64,000 bases of DNA from an uncultured Marinicella sp. (GTDB lineage: Bacteria; Pseudomonadota; Gammaproteobacteria; Xanthomonadales; Marinicellaceae): the NCBI GenBank assembly GCA_947502595.1, contig CANNAM010000002.1:1-64000 (forward strand), given 5' to 3'. Each line of letters begins with the position of its first letter. Position 1 is the stretch's first letter. Below the pieces are notes generated by a model, which saw only the letters and a program-made list of their open reading frames with translations, was not told the DNA's origin and did not search any database. A program made the position numbers and the translations under genes. Below, piece by piece: positions 46,452-55,515 of the stretch.

Positions 46452-46465
46452 AGGCTGCTTTTGCG

Positions 46466-46529
46466 GCAGGGTGGGCTCCGTCCATCACTTAAGGCAGGTA
46501 GGGTGGAATCTGCCCACCACAAACACTTC
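46466..46529. repeat. Dispersed repeat GGTGGGC...CCACAAACACTT, copy 2
   Basis: It repeats the unit of 46154-46215 with a few changes (GGAATCTGCCCACC in place of GGCTCTGCCCTCC). It ends close to the symporter stop. Confidence 0.7.
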
Positions 46530-46544
46530 AATTACCCTAAGCAC

Positions 46545-48005
46545 TCAGTCTAAGGACTTGTAGTTGATTGGTCGACTCACCAACCACAAGCCAAAATAAA
46601 CCAAGCCGCCATTGATCAACAGAATTTCATAACCAAATTGATAACCGCCAAGCCAAGCGCTGCCATAATTAGCCAACAGGTAAGAAAGTATGGGTGCAAC
46701 CACCGCAATCATTGGGATCAAGCGACCCTTCGGTTGCCTGTTGCTGAACATACCGAATGCAAACAGACCCAACAAGGGGCCATAAGTGTAACTGGCGGCT
46801 TGCAATAAGGCATCGATGGCGTTGGTTTGCATGGAGTAGTAAAACAGCACCACCAAAACGAAAATCAACAATGAAAAACCCAGATGAATCCAATGCCTGG
46901 TATTTATTTGCTCGTTCTCACCTTTATCCAAAATGTCCAAATAAAACGATGTAGTCAATGAGGTCAAAGCCGAATCGGCACTGGAATAAGCACTGGCCAA
47001 TAAACCCAAGACAAACACCATGGCCAACTCAACCGGGAAGTGGCCCAACGCCAGGGTTGGGAACAGCAGGTCTGATTTTTCAGGCAACGGTACGTTAAAT
47101 GCCTCAGCATATAAGTACAAACCAGCACCGAGCAGCAGGAACATAAAGTTCACCGCCACTAAAATCAGCACAAATGAATACATGTTCTTTTGTGAGGACT
47201 TGAGGTTTTTACAGGACAGGTTCTTTTGCATCATGTCTTGATCCAAACCAGTCATCACAATCACAATCAAGACCCCACTGAGGAATTGTTTGTAGAAATT
47301 TTTGCTGTCGCTCCAACCGTCAGCAAAAAAGAAAACTTGGCTGTAGCTGCTCTCGGCCATCAACTTGATTCCATCCCATGAGCTGGCAGCCAGTTGACTG
47401 GCAACAAACCACAAAGCACCTAAAGCAGCGATGAGCATAAAACTGGTTTGTAATAAATCACTCCACACGATGGTTTTGATTCCGCCTTTCACTGTATAAG
47501 TCCAAATCAACGCAATAGAAATAAGTGCCGTGAGCCAAAATGACAGCCCGAAATGTACCAACACAAAAGTGTGTAACACCAAGGCCACCAAATACAAACG
47601 AAACGCACAGCCAACCACCCTTGAAAGGATAAAAAATACTGAACCGGTTTTGTGTACATGCCAGCCAAATCGCTGTTTAAGGTAGGTATATATGCTGGTA
47701 TAACCATGGCGGTAATACAATGGCAGCAAGACCTGCGCCACAATGGCATAACCGATGATATACCCCAACACCATCTGAAAATAAGCAAACTGCGAACCAC
47801 CCACCCAACCTGGAATGGATATGAAAGTGACACCAGATAAGCTGGCGCCTAGCATGCCAAAAGCCACCACTGGCCATGGCGATTGCCGGCTACCTATAAA
47901 AAAGTCTGAGTTCAAAGCCTTGCCTGCAGTCAGGCGAGCAATCAACATCAGACCCGCAAAATACAGTCCAGCCACCAAGGCCAAAGTCATCGGTTCAATA
48001 CGCAT
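46545..48005 (-). CDS. Sodium:solute symporter (SSF family)
   Basis: I start at ATG 48005 (MRIEPMTLALVAGLYFAG), where SSF homology begins; 24 more upstream codons do not look like membrane protein. The roughly 486-residue product has 12-13 membrane helices, with family features GSRQSPWPVVAFGMLGASLSGVTFISIPG in the first third, a GGIKTIVWSDLLQT segment and LLASAYSSADSALTSLTTSFYLDI. It should import a solute with sodium. The substrate is not evident. The gene is divergent from the LplT-PlsC fusion, and a dense repeat region lies beyond its 3' end. Confidence 0.9.
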   Translation of the reverse strand: MRIEPMTLALVAGLYFAGLMLIARLTAGKALNSDFFIGSRQSPWPVVAFGMLGASLSGVTFISIPGWVGGSQFAYFQMVLGYIIGYAIVAQVLLPLYYRHGYTSIYTYLKQRFGWHVHKTGSVFFILSRVVGCAFRLYLVALVLHTFVLVHFGLSFWLTALISIALIWTYTVKGGIKTIVWSDLLQTSFMLIAALGALWFVASQLAASSWDGIKLMAESSYSQVFFFADGWSDSKNFYKQFLSGVLIVIVMTGLDQDMMQKNLSCKNLKSSQKNMYSFVLILVAVNFMFLLLGAGLYLYAEAFNVPLPEKSDLLFPTLALGHFPVELAMVFVLGLLASAYSSADSALTSLTTSFYLDILDKGENEQINTRHWIHLGFSLLIFVLVVLFYYSMQTNAIDALLQAASYTYGPLLGLFAFGMFSNRQPKGRLIPMIAVVAPILSYLLANYGSAWLGGYQFGYEILLINGGLVYFGLWLVSRPINYKSLD

Positions 48006-48138
48006 GGCAGAGATTGTACAACGAATCGTGTCAAATCCATCGACTGAGGTGGCGCTATTTGCTACCAGCCTAAACAATCAAACAAAAATTAATTCGGTGA
48101 TGATAAACTTAAAAACATTCTTCAGCTGATTTGCAAAC

Positions 48139-50079
48139 ATGTCAAACCACTCACAGTTTCAATTGCTCAAAGAACGTCGTTTCTTGCCGTTTTTTTTAAC
48201 CCAGTTTTTTGGGGCGTTTAATGACAATGTGTACAAAACATCTTTGGCCACAATGATCACTTTTAAAGTCGCCGACCAGTATGTAGATATTTTGACTAAT
48301 TTGGCTTTTGGCTTATTTATTTTGCCGTTCTTTCTGTTTTCTGCCTTTGCTGGACAAGTGGCTGATAAATTTGAAAAATCTGTACTGATCAGACGGGTTA
48401 AACTGGGTGAAATCCTGATCATGCTTACAGCATCATTAGGCTTTTACCTGAACAGCATTCCTTTGTTGATTTTCGTGTTATTTTTAATGGGCAGTCAGTC
48501 TTCTTTGTTTGGACCAGTAAAATACGGTTACCTGCCTGAAAAACTCAACAGCCATGAACTGCTCGGCGGCAACGGCTTGGTTGAGGCCAGCACTTTTATT
48601 TCAATATTACTGGGCACAATTTTGGGTGGTGTATTGATTGCTTTGGAATCCATCGTGCCGATTTCACTGGCGGTGGTTACATTTGCTGTGCTGGGCTACT
48701 TATCTGCCCGCAAAATTCCGTTGTGTGTCGCTGCAGAACCGGAAATAAAATTAAACTGGAACATTTGGAAAGCAACCATCAATAACCTGAAAATACTGCC
48801 TGAAAAAAAGGTGGTGTTTTTGGCCATTCTGGGCATTTCTTGGTTTTGGTTCTTTGGCTCAGTCTTTCTGGCTCAAATGTTCAATTATGGAAAAACGGTA
48901 TTACATGGCAACGAATATGTAGTCACTCTGTTGTTGACCATGTTTTCCATCGGAATTGGCTTGGGCTCCTTGATTTGTGAAAAACTCTCCGGTCAGCGCG
49001 TTGAAATTGGCTTGGTGCCAGTGGGGGCGCTGGGATTAGCCATTGCAGGTGGCGACATTTATTTCGCCAGCCATTCACTGCCTGTTATTGAAGCATCTAA
49101 CCTTTCCATCCCAGCCGTTTTACAACTGCATGGCGCCTACCGAATAATGGCAGATTTATTATTCATTGGGGTGTTTGGCGGCCTGTATATAGTGCCGCTG
49201 TATGCTTTGGTTCAAGAGCGCTCGAACCCCAATCAAGTGTCGCGCATCATTGCCGGCAACAACATCATCAACGCCTTATTTATGGTGGTGGCAGCGGTGA
49301 TGGGCATGGTGGTATTAGGGGTGATTGGTTGGAGCATCCCCGAATTATTCATGATTACTGTGGTGTTACATGTCATTGTTTGTCTGTATATATTCACCAT
49401 TGTGCCTGAGTTTGTTTTGCGCTTAATCGCTTGGCTGTTGGTGTCTTTGGTGTATCGAGTCAGGTACAAGGGCTTGGATAAAATTCCTCAAGAAGGGCCC
49501 GTGGTATTGGTCTGCAACCACATTGCATTTGTTGACCCTGCCATCATTATGGGTCGGGTGCGGCGACCAACCAAATTTGTGATGCACCATAAAATATACA
49601 ATAAATTTGGCTTGAAACCATTGTTCAAAGCAGCCAAAACCATACCAATAGCCAGCGCCAAAGAAGACCCTGAAATGATGGAAGCAGCTTTTGCATCGGT
49701 CAAAGCTGCGCTGGAAGATGGTGATGTGGTGTGTATCTTTCCAGAAGGGCGCTTAACTCCTGATGGTCAAATTGGGCCGTTCAAAAGAGGCATTGAACGC
49801 ATCATTGCTGCAACACCAGCACCGGTGGTGCCCATGGCGTTAAATAACTTGTGGGGCAGCTTGTTTTCTCGCCACAGTGAAAGCGTCATAAAACGCTTAC
49901 CGAGGAAGCTCTTGGCCAAAGTGGAACTGATTGTTGGCGATCCTGTGCCACCAGAGCTGGTGACTGCCGAGCACCTCAGAACTTTGGTCATTGAACTGAA
50001 AAATCAGGCCAAAATTGCCAATCCGCTGGGTGAGAAACAATTGCCTGAAGCTGCCGAAAACACCGATTCTAAGGCTTGA
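48139..50079 (+). CDS. LplT-like MFS transporter fused to a PlsC acyltransferase
   Basis: Residues about 1-420 form a 12-helix MFS transporter of the LplT type (RRFLPFFLTQFFGAFNDNVYKT, FGPVKYGYLPE). Residues about 430-630 form a PlsC domain with the catalytic VLVCNHIAFVDPAI (HxxxxD type), FPEGRLTPDGQIGPFKRG and PVVPMALNNLWGS. In E. coli, LplT and the acyltransferase Aas are separate, and Aas also has an AMP-ligase domain that is absent here. The fusion would flip a lysophospholipid inward and re-acylate it. The 3' end overlaps the convergent methionine gamma-lyase gene by 76 bases. Confidence 0.9.
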   Translation: MSNHSQFQLLKERRFLPFFLTQFFGAFNDNVYKTSLATMITFKVADQYVDILTNLAFGLFILPFFLFSAFAGQVADKFEKSVLIRRVKLGEILIMLTASLGFYLNSIPLLIFVLFLMGSQSSLFGPVKYGYLPEKLNSHELLGGNGLVEASTFISILLGTILGGVLIALESIVPISLAVVTFAVLGYLSARKIPLCVAAEPEIKLNWNIWKATINNLKILPEKKVVFLAILGISWFWFFGSVFLAQMFNYGKTVLHGNEYVVTLLLTMFSIGIGLGSLICEKLSGQRVEIGLVPVGALGLAIAGGDIYFASHSLPVIEASNLSIPAVLQLHGAYRIMADLLFIGVFGGLYIVPLYALVQERSNPNQVSRIIAGNNIINALFMVVAAVMGMVVLGVIGWSIPELFMITVVLHVIVCLYIFTIVPEFVLRLIAWLLVSLVYRVRYKGLDKIPQEGPVVLVCNHIAFVDPAIIMGRVRRPTKFVMHHKIYNKFGLKPLFKAAKTIPIASAKEDPEMMEAAFASVKAALEDGDVVCIFPEGRLTPDGQIGPFKRGIERIIAATPAPVVPMALNNLWGSLFSRHSESVIKRLPRKLLAKVELIVGDPVPPELVTAEHLRTLVIELKNQAKIANPLGEKQLPEAAENTDSKA

Positions 50080-51248
50080 TGCAAATCAGCAATGATGTCA
50101 TCAACATGCTCCAGACCTACCGACAGTCGAATCAATGTTGGACTGATTAAATGTGCCGACAATTCATCTTCGGTATAAGTTGAATGAGTCATCGAAGCAG
50201 GGTGCTGAATTAAAGTTTCAGCATCCCCTAAACTCACGGCGCACATAATCATTTGCAATTGGTTAACAAACTGTGCTGATTGCTCCTTGGTGCCATTCAA
50301 CTCTAAAGCAATCATGCCACCGGCTTGACGCATTTGCTTGCTTGCCAATGGTTGTTGTGGAAAGTCTGTTAAACCAGGGTAATAAGTGTTTTTTACATGC
50401 GGCGATTGGGCCAGGTATGCAGCCACTTTTTGTGCATTTTCACAGTGGCGGTCCATGCGCACATGCAAAGTCTTCAAACCACGCAACAGCAAAGACACAT
50501 CAAACCCAGAAATCACTGCCCCAGTCATGTCTTTGAGCCCAAACATCCTGATGCGGTCCATGTCCTCTTGCGAGCCAGCCACAAATCCCGCGATTAAATC
50601 TCCGTGACCACCCAAGTATTTGGTTGCCGAATGCACCACCAAATCAGCACCCAGCACAATTGGGTTTTGTAAGTAGGGTGTGCAATAGGTGTTATCAATC
50701 ATTAATTTGCAATCATATTGTCCAGTTATCTCTGCCAATGCTGCAATGTCAATTAAACGCATATTGGGGTTACTTGGAGATTCTGAATACACCAGTTTAG
50801 TTTGGCTGGAAATATGATGTTTCAGGTTCTCAGGTTCGGTTAAATCGACGTAACTGATTTTCACTCCAAACGTTTTTAAGCCGTGCTCTAAAAAACTGAA
50901 GGTACATCCGTATAAACTCAAGTCTGCGATGATTTCATCACCAGGTTTAACCATCGACCACAAAGTGGCGGTTATGGCCCCCATTCCTGAGGCTGTGGCC
51001 AATGCTGCTTCTGCTTGCTCTAAAGCTGCCAAGCGTTGTTCTAAAATATGTTGTGATGGCGAACCCAATCGCGCATAAATGTATCGATCATTCTCACCTT
51101 GGAAGGCTGCGCCACCTTGTTCAACGCTTTCAAAAGCATAAGTGGAACTGATATGCACCGGTGGAGTTAATGCGCCTTGATGCTGTTTGGCATCGTAAGC
51201 GGCATGGATGGCCAAAGTGGCAAAATTTGCTTCATGTTTTACTTTCAT
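50004..51248 (-). CDS. megL: Methionine gamma-lyase (Cys/Met-metabolism PLP enzyme)
   Basis: The 414-residue protein has the PLP lysine in HSATKYLGGHGDL and phosphate-binding RYIYARLGSPSQ and ATASGMGAI blocks. It also has LYGCTFSF, whose Cys matches the active-site cysteine typical of methionine gamma-lyases and not of cystathionine enzymes. It would split methionine to methanethiol, ammonia and 2-oxobutyrate. The last 20 or so residues (SAASGNCFSPSGLAILA) extend past the usual end and overlap the convergent gene. A TyrR-box-like palindrome lies 72-89 bases upstream of its ATG. Confidence 0.85.
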   Translation of the reverse strand: MKVKHEANFATLAIHAAYDAKQHQGALTPPVHISSTYAFESVEQGGAAFQGENDRYIYARLGSPSQHILEQRLAALEQAEAALATASGMGAITATLWSMVKPGDEIIADLSLYGCTFSFLEHGLKTFGVKISYVDLTEPENLKHHISSQTKLVYSESPSNPNMRLIDIAALAEITGQYDCKLMIDNTYCTPYLQNPIVLGADLVVHSATKYLGGHGDLIAGFVAGSQEDMDRIRMFGLKDMTGAVISGFDVSLLLRGLKTLHVRMDRHCENAQKVAAYLAQSPHVKNTYYPGLTDFPQQPLASKQMRQAGGMIALELNGTKEQSAQFVNQLQMIMCAVSLGDAETLIQHPASMTHSTYTEDELSAHLISPTLIRLSVGLEHVDDIIADLHQALESVFSAASGNCFSPSGLAILA

Positions 51249-51319
51249 AGCGATCGACTCAATTGGTATTACAATGCATTGATTTTAGGTTGTGGTGGCG
51301 TGATAACCAAGTTAGAATA

Positions 51320-51337
51320 CGTAATAGTTTCATTACA
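51320..51337 (-). promoter_or_regulatory. TyrR-box-like palindrome upstream of methionine gamma-lyase
   Basis: Read on the minus strand it is TGTAATGAAACTATTACG, an 18-base near-palindrome close to the TyrR box TGTAAA-N6-TTTACA in its outer positions. It lies between megL and the TyrR-like gene. Confidence 0.4.
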
Positions 51338-51386
51338 ATAGCATATGACAAACCCATAAGTCATTGAATATAAACCATTTAATTAA

Positions 51387-51404
51387 TGTACGTAATTGCT
51401 TACA
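51387..51404 (+). promoter_or_regulatory. TyrR-box-like palindrome at the start of the TyrR-like gene
   Basis: TGTACGTAATTGCTTACA has TGT-N12-ACA geometry and a TTACA half that match the TyrR box consensus. It ends three bases before the ATG at 51408, in the expected ribosome-binding-site position. This would suit autorepression. Confidence 0.5.
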
Positions 51405-51407
51405 CCC

Positions 51408-52892
51408 ATGAAGTTAGCCATAACAACTGAAAATAAGCTCGGAATCACCTATGCCGTCCTGTCATTGTTGAAAAATCACCAAGCTGATTTAATCAAGGTT
51501 GAGGTAGATGATGGCAAAATCCACCTACACACCCAAGATTTAGAAAAACCTATTCAGGGCACCATTGCCAGCCAGCTGATGAAAATTCCAGGGGTTAAAT
51601 GGGTCAACCAAATTGATGTGTTGCCAGGGGTCGAAACACAAAATATGCTGGCTTCTTTGATGCAGGTGATGCCCGATCCAGTGATTGGAGTTAATACCAA
51701 AGGTCAAATCGCTTACGCCAACCGCAAGGCTGGATCACTGTTTAAACCACACACCGAAAACCACAAAATACCCGATCACATGAAACAAATATTTGTTTCC
51801 GAAGGGTGGCAAGAAAAAGTCAATGCAGCGGCCAATTCAAACCTGCCAGTCACCATCAACACCATCGCAGGCACCATGTTACTTGAAGTCCAAGGCATAA
51901 AAAACCAGGCTGGCCAAATGAACGGTGCGATGTTACTGTTCCGGGATTACGATAAAATCAGGGCCAGCAGTTATGTGATGCAAGGTGAAGAAATTGATGG
52001 TTTGGAAAGTTTGGTTTATCAATCAGCTGCATTCAAGGCAGTGGTACAAAAAGCCAAAACTTTTGCCCATGTAGAAGCACCGTTGAGCATCGTTGGCGAA
52101 ACCGGCACCGGTAAGACCCTACTGGCCCATGCTTGTCACAGCTTAAGTCAACGCAGCAATGAATTGTTTACTTTGATTGATTGCCAAGCGATGAAAAGTG
52201 ATGAAATGGAAACCATGTTATTTGGCGCCAACAACCACCCTGGGGTTTTACAACTCAACCAAACTGGCACCTTGTTCTTTTCACACATTGAGTTCATGGC
52301 CGCTCACATTCAACAAAAACTACTGAAGCACTTCAACCAAACCGGCACCAACGGCAGCAATGACAAAGTACGCATCATGGTTTCTTCCGCACAAAAACTG
52401 GACCAGTACCAACAGTCAGGCAAGCTAATACCTGAACTGGTGCTGTTGCTAGATGTGTTGCGTCTGAATGTGTTGCCATTGCGCGAAAGGACTGAAGACA
52501 TTGAACCTTTGATGCAACACTTCTTACATCAGTTCAACCAGCAACTGGGGCAAGATGCGGTATTTTCTTTAGATGCCAGCGTAAAAATGAAACGCTACTA
52601 TTGGCCAGGTAATGCCAGCCAATTAAGGCATGCCATTTACAAAGCCATTATGACAGCCAAAGACAGTACCATCCAAGCCCGTGATTTAGATCTCGAAGGT
52701 GCCATCAGTTTAGAGGCTGATTTAGAAGGACTTACGCTGAATGAAGCGGTCAATGAATTTGAACGACACTTCCTTCAACACTGGTACCAAAAATACCCAT
52801 CCACCAGAAAACTTGCTCGTCAATTGGGTGTTTCACACACCACCATTGCGCAGAAAGTGAACAAATACAACTTAAAACAAAACCGAGATTAA
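51408..52892 (+). CDS. TyrR-family regulator (ACT-PAS-AAA+-HTH) with degenerate Walker B
   Basis: I start at ATG 51408, giving MKLAITTENKLGITY, which aligns with the ACT-domain start of TyrR; the upstream TTG would add four residues. The 494-residue protein has an ACT domain (about 1-75), a PAS domain (about 80-185), an AAA+ domain and a Fis-type HTH at the end (STRKLARQLGVSHTTIAQKVNKYNL). Walker A is intact (GETGTGKT, 230-237). The usual Walker B DE is replaced by SH (GTLFFSHIE) and no GAFTGA loop is present, so it cannot activate sigma-54. It leads an operon with Sat-CysC and sits divergent to megL, so it may regulate sulfur amino-acid metabolism (inference). Confidence 0.88.
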   Translation: MKLAITTENKLGITYAVLSLLKNHQADLIKVEVDDGKIHLHTQDLEKPIQGTIASQLMKIPGVKWVNQIDVLPGVETQNMLASLMQVMPDPVIGVNTKGQIAYANRKAGSLFKPHTENHKIPDHMKQIFVSEGWQEKVNAAANSNLPVTINTIAGTMLLEVQGIKNQAGQMNGAMLLFRDYDKIRASSYVMQGEEIDGLESLVYQSAAFKAVVQKAKTFAHVEAPLSIVGETGTGKTLLAHACHSLSQRSNELFTLIDCQAMKSDEMETMLFGANNHPGVLQLNQTGTLFFSHIEFMAAHIQQKLLKHFNQTGTNGSNDKVRIMVSSAQKLDQYQQSGKLIPELVLLLDVLRLNVLPLRERTEDIEPLMQHFLHQFNQQLGQDAVFSLDASVKMKRYYWPGNASQLRHAIYKAIMTAKDSTIQARDLDLEGAISLEADLEGLTLNEAVNEFERHFLQHWYQKYPSTRKLARQLGVSHTTIAQKVNKYNLKQNRD

Positions 52893-52903
52893 AAGAGAAT
52901 TTT

Positions 52904-54613
52904 ATGAAAATCATTGATGCCCATGGCGGCAGCTTAATCAACTTGATTCCAGACAGCGAAGTAAAACTTGAACGCCAAAAATTGGCCAACGAATTACCCG
53001 ATTGGAACCTTACTAGCAGGCAAATTTGCGATTTGGAATTACTGCTTAACGGTGCATTTTCACCACTACAAGGGTTTATGACTCAGGCTGACTACCAGTC
53101 AGTTCTACAAGACATGCGTTTGGCTGATGGCACATTGTGGCCCATGCCAATCACTTTGGATGTGGATGAGAAAACCATGCAAGCGGCTAAACAAGTCGGA
53201 CAATTAACCTTGCGCGATATGGAAGGTGTGGTGCTGGCCATTTTAACTGTGAGCGATGCTTGGCAAGTGGATAAAAAAGCCGAAGCCGAAGCCGTCTTTG
53301 GCAGTGCTGATTTAAAACATCCTGCGGTCAACTATTTATTCAATCAAGCGGGTGATTATTATTTGGGCGGTGAACTGTTGGGCTTACAACTGCCTACTTA
53401 TTACGACTACAAACAACACCGCCATACCCCACACGAGATCCGTGCTAAGTTCCAAAAACTGGGCTGGTCAAGAGTGGTGGCATTCCAAACCCGCAACCCC
53501 ATGCACCGTGCTCATCAAGAACTGACTTTTCGAGCAGCACAACGGGTTGAAGCCAACTTATTAATACATCCAGTAGTGGGCATGACCAAACCTGGAGACA
53601 TTGATCACTTCACCCGCGTGCGCTGCTATGAAAAAGTCATGGACCGCTACCCTGAACGCACCACAGCATTGTCTTTATTGCCATTGGCAATGCGCATGGG
53701 CGGCCCCAGAGAAGCTTTGTGGCACGCCATAATTCGAAAAAACTATGGCTGTACCCACATCATAGTGGGGCGTGATCACGCTGGACCCGGTGATGACTCC
53801 AATGGCCAACCATTTTACGATCCCTATGCCGCGCAAGACCTGTTGCAACAACACCAAGAAGAACTGGGTATCAGCATGGTTGAGTTTGAAATGATGGTCT
53901 TTTCACAAGACAAAGCACAGTACATTCCAGTCTCGGAAATCGAAGAAAATGAAAATATTTTGAACATTTCCGGCACTGAATTGCGTCGTCGCTTGCAGCT
54001 GGGACTGGACATTCCAGACTGGTTTTCTTACCCAGAAGTGGTGGAAGAATTGCGCAAAAGCTACCCACCAAGAAACAAACAGGGCTTTACCGTATTTTTC
54101 ACCGGCCTATCAGGTTCAGGGAAGTCAACCATTGCCAATGCCTTGAGAATTAAATTGATGGAAATGATCAATCGCCCAGTGACTTTATTGGACGGTGATG
54201 TGGTGCGCAAACATTTATCCAGTGAACTGGGTTTTTCTAAAGAACACCGCAACATCAACGTGCAAAGAATTGGCTATGTGGCCAGTGAAATCACCAAAAA
54301 TGGTGGTGTGGCTATCTGTGCGCCCATCGCACCGTATGAAAAAATGCGTGAAGAAGTTCGCAACATGATAGAACCATTGGGTGGTTTCATTGAAATCCAT
54401 GTCTCTACACCTTTGGAAGAATGCGAAAAACGTGACCGCAAAGGACTGTATGCCTTGGCCAGAAAAGGTGTGATTAAAGAGTTTACTGGTATCAGTGACC
54501 CTTATGAAGCACCCAAATCTCCAGAAATGGACATCAACACCTTGAATTTTTCACCCGATCAAGCAACCCAGCGCATCGTACTAAAGCTTGAAGCCATGGG
54601 ACTGATTGCTTAA
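52904..54613 (+). CDS. sat-cysC: Bifunctional ATP sulfurylase/APS kinase (Sat-CysC fusion)
   Basis: Residues about 1-385 are ATP sulfurylase with QTRNPMHRAH (195-204) and VGRDHAGPG (288-296). Residues about 395-569 are APS kinase with the P-loop GLSGSGKST (401-409), DGDVVRKHL and PYEAPKSPE. The enzyme makes APS from sulfate and then PAPS. This fusion order is known from several bacteria. It begins 11 bases after the TyrR-like gene and ends in TAATG, overlapping the exonuclease start. PAPS could feed the sulfotransferase-like protein at 43396, although no reductive sulfate genes are adjacent. Confidence 0.95.
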   Translation: MKIIDAHGGSLINLIPDSEVKLERQKLANELPDWNLTSRQICDLELLLNGAFSPLQGFMTQADYQSVLQDMRLADGTLWPMPITLDVDEKTMQAAKQVGQLTLRDMEGVVLAILTVSDAWQVDKKAEAEAVFGSADLKHPAVNYLFNQAGDYYLGGELLGLQLPTYYDYKQHRHTPHEIRAKFQKLGWSRVVAFQTRNPMHRAHQELTFRAAQRVEANLLIHPVVGMTKPGDIDHFTRVRCYEKVMDRYPERTTALSLLPLAMRMGGPREALWHAIIRKNYGCTHIIVGRDHAGPGDDSNGQPFYDPYAAQDLLQQHQEELGISMVEFEMMVFSQDKAQYIPVSEIEENENILNISGTELRRRLQLGLDIPDWFSYPEVVEELRKSYPPRNKQGFTVFFTGLSGSGKSTIANALRIKLMEMINRPVTLLDGDVVRKHLSSELGFSKEHRNINVQRIGYVASEITKNGGVAICAPIAPYEKMREEVRNMIEPLGGFIEIHVSTPLEECEKRDRKGLYALARKGVIKEFTGISDPYEAPKSPEMDINTLNFSPDQATQRIVLKLEAMGLIA

Positions 54614-55515
54614 TGACCATTGAGACCACTGAAAAACCGACTGTTTTCTTAATCGATTCGTCGGTTTTTGTGTTCCGCAGTTATTATTCGATGTCACCAG
54701 ACTTGGTCGACCAACAGGGCAACACCAACCATGCTGTGTATGGTTTTGCTCGATTTTTGATTCGCTTCCTCAAACAAACCAAGCCACAGTACATTGCCAC
54801 TGCTTTTGATGAAGCATTGACCACTTCGTTTCGCAATGAAATTTATCCGCTGTACAAGGCCAACCGGGAACCGGCTCCTGCAGACCTGAAATTACAGTTC
54901 AAAAAATGCCAAGAATTGGCCAGCTTATTGGGCATTGCGGTGTTTTCAGACACCAGTTATGAAGCCGATGATTTGATTGGCACACTGCATAAAACATACG
55001 TCAACCGTGGCCACAATGTCTGTGTGGTAAGCGCAGATAAAGACCTGGCGCAACTGATCAGACCAACTGACTGGTGGTGGGATTATGGCAAGTCTAAACC
55101 ATTGGGCTTTGAAGCCTTAACAGAAAAGTTTGGGGTCAGACCAGATCAAATTTGTGACTTTCTGGCGCTGGCCGGAGATCAAGTAGATAACATCCCTGGC
55201 ATCAAAGGTATTGGAACCAAAACCGCACAAATTTTACTTAACCATTTCAATGACTTAGATACTTTGTTGGCGCGTTATAAAGAAGTAGAGTTTTTAAGTT
55301 TTCGCGGTGCAAAGTCATGTCAATTAAAGCTTAAAAACAACCAAGATGCGGCCAAGCTTTCAAAACAGCTGTCTCAAATTGTAGTTGATGCACCCATAGA
55401 AAATGATGATATAATCAAAACACAAGTAAGTCAGGAACCCCTTATTTCATTCATCGAAGCAATGAATTTTGGACCCATGTTACGCAGAGAATTATTGGAA
55501 GCAGCAAACTTATGA
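54613..55515 (+). CDS. 5'-3' exonuclease (PolA N-terminal domain-like, Xni type)
   Basis: The 300-residue protein covers the FEN/5'-3' exonuclease domain only: VFLIDSSVFVFRSYY, ATAFDEALTTSFRN, YPLYKANREPAP, YEADDLIGTL, VSADKDLAQLI and the H3TH GDQVDNIPGIKGIGTKTA. The metal-binding aspartates of the first cluster look present. It may process flaps or RNA primers. It overlaps Sat-CysC by one base and the response-regulator gene by four (ATGA), so all are translated from one message. Confidence 0.92.
   Translation: MTIETTEKPTVFLIDSSVFVFRSYYSMSPDLVDQQGNTNHAVYGFARFLIRFLKQTKPQYIATAFDEALTTSFRNEIYPLYKANREPAPADLKLQFKKCQELASLLGIAVFSDTSYEADDLIGTLHKTYVNRGHNVCVVSADKDLAQLIRPTDWWWDYGKSKPLGFEALTEKFGVRPDQICDFLALAGDQVDNIPGIKGIGTKTAQILLNHFNDLDTLLARYKEVEFLSFRGAKSCQLKLKNNQDAAKLSKQLSQIVVDAPIENDDIIKTQVSQEPLISFIEAMNFGPMLRRELLEAANL

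Larger units (their letters stand above)
45993..46544. other. Repeat-rich intergenic region
   Basis: No gene is supported. The stretch is built largely from dispersed repeats: a GGTGGGC...CCACAAACACTT unit present twice (46154-46215 and 46466-46529), a 72-base REPIN-like element (46262-46333), and a GAGATTGCCACAGTCGCTTCG repeat (about 46414-46451). Confidence 0.7.

Noticed and set aside
48006-48077. A longer N-terminus for the SSF symporter
   Set aside because: The extra 24 residues are hydrophilic and SSF homology starts at MRIEPMTL.
54061-54400. Antisense frames within sat-cysC
   Set aside because: They are shadows of a strongly conserved enzyme on the other strand, with no start signals of their own.
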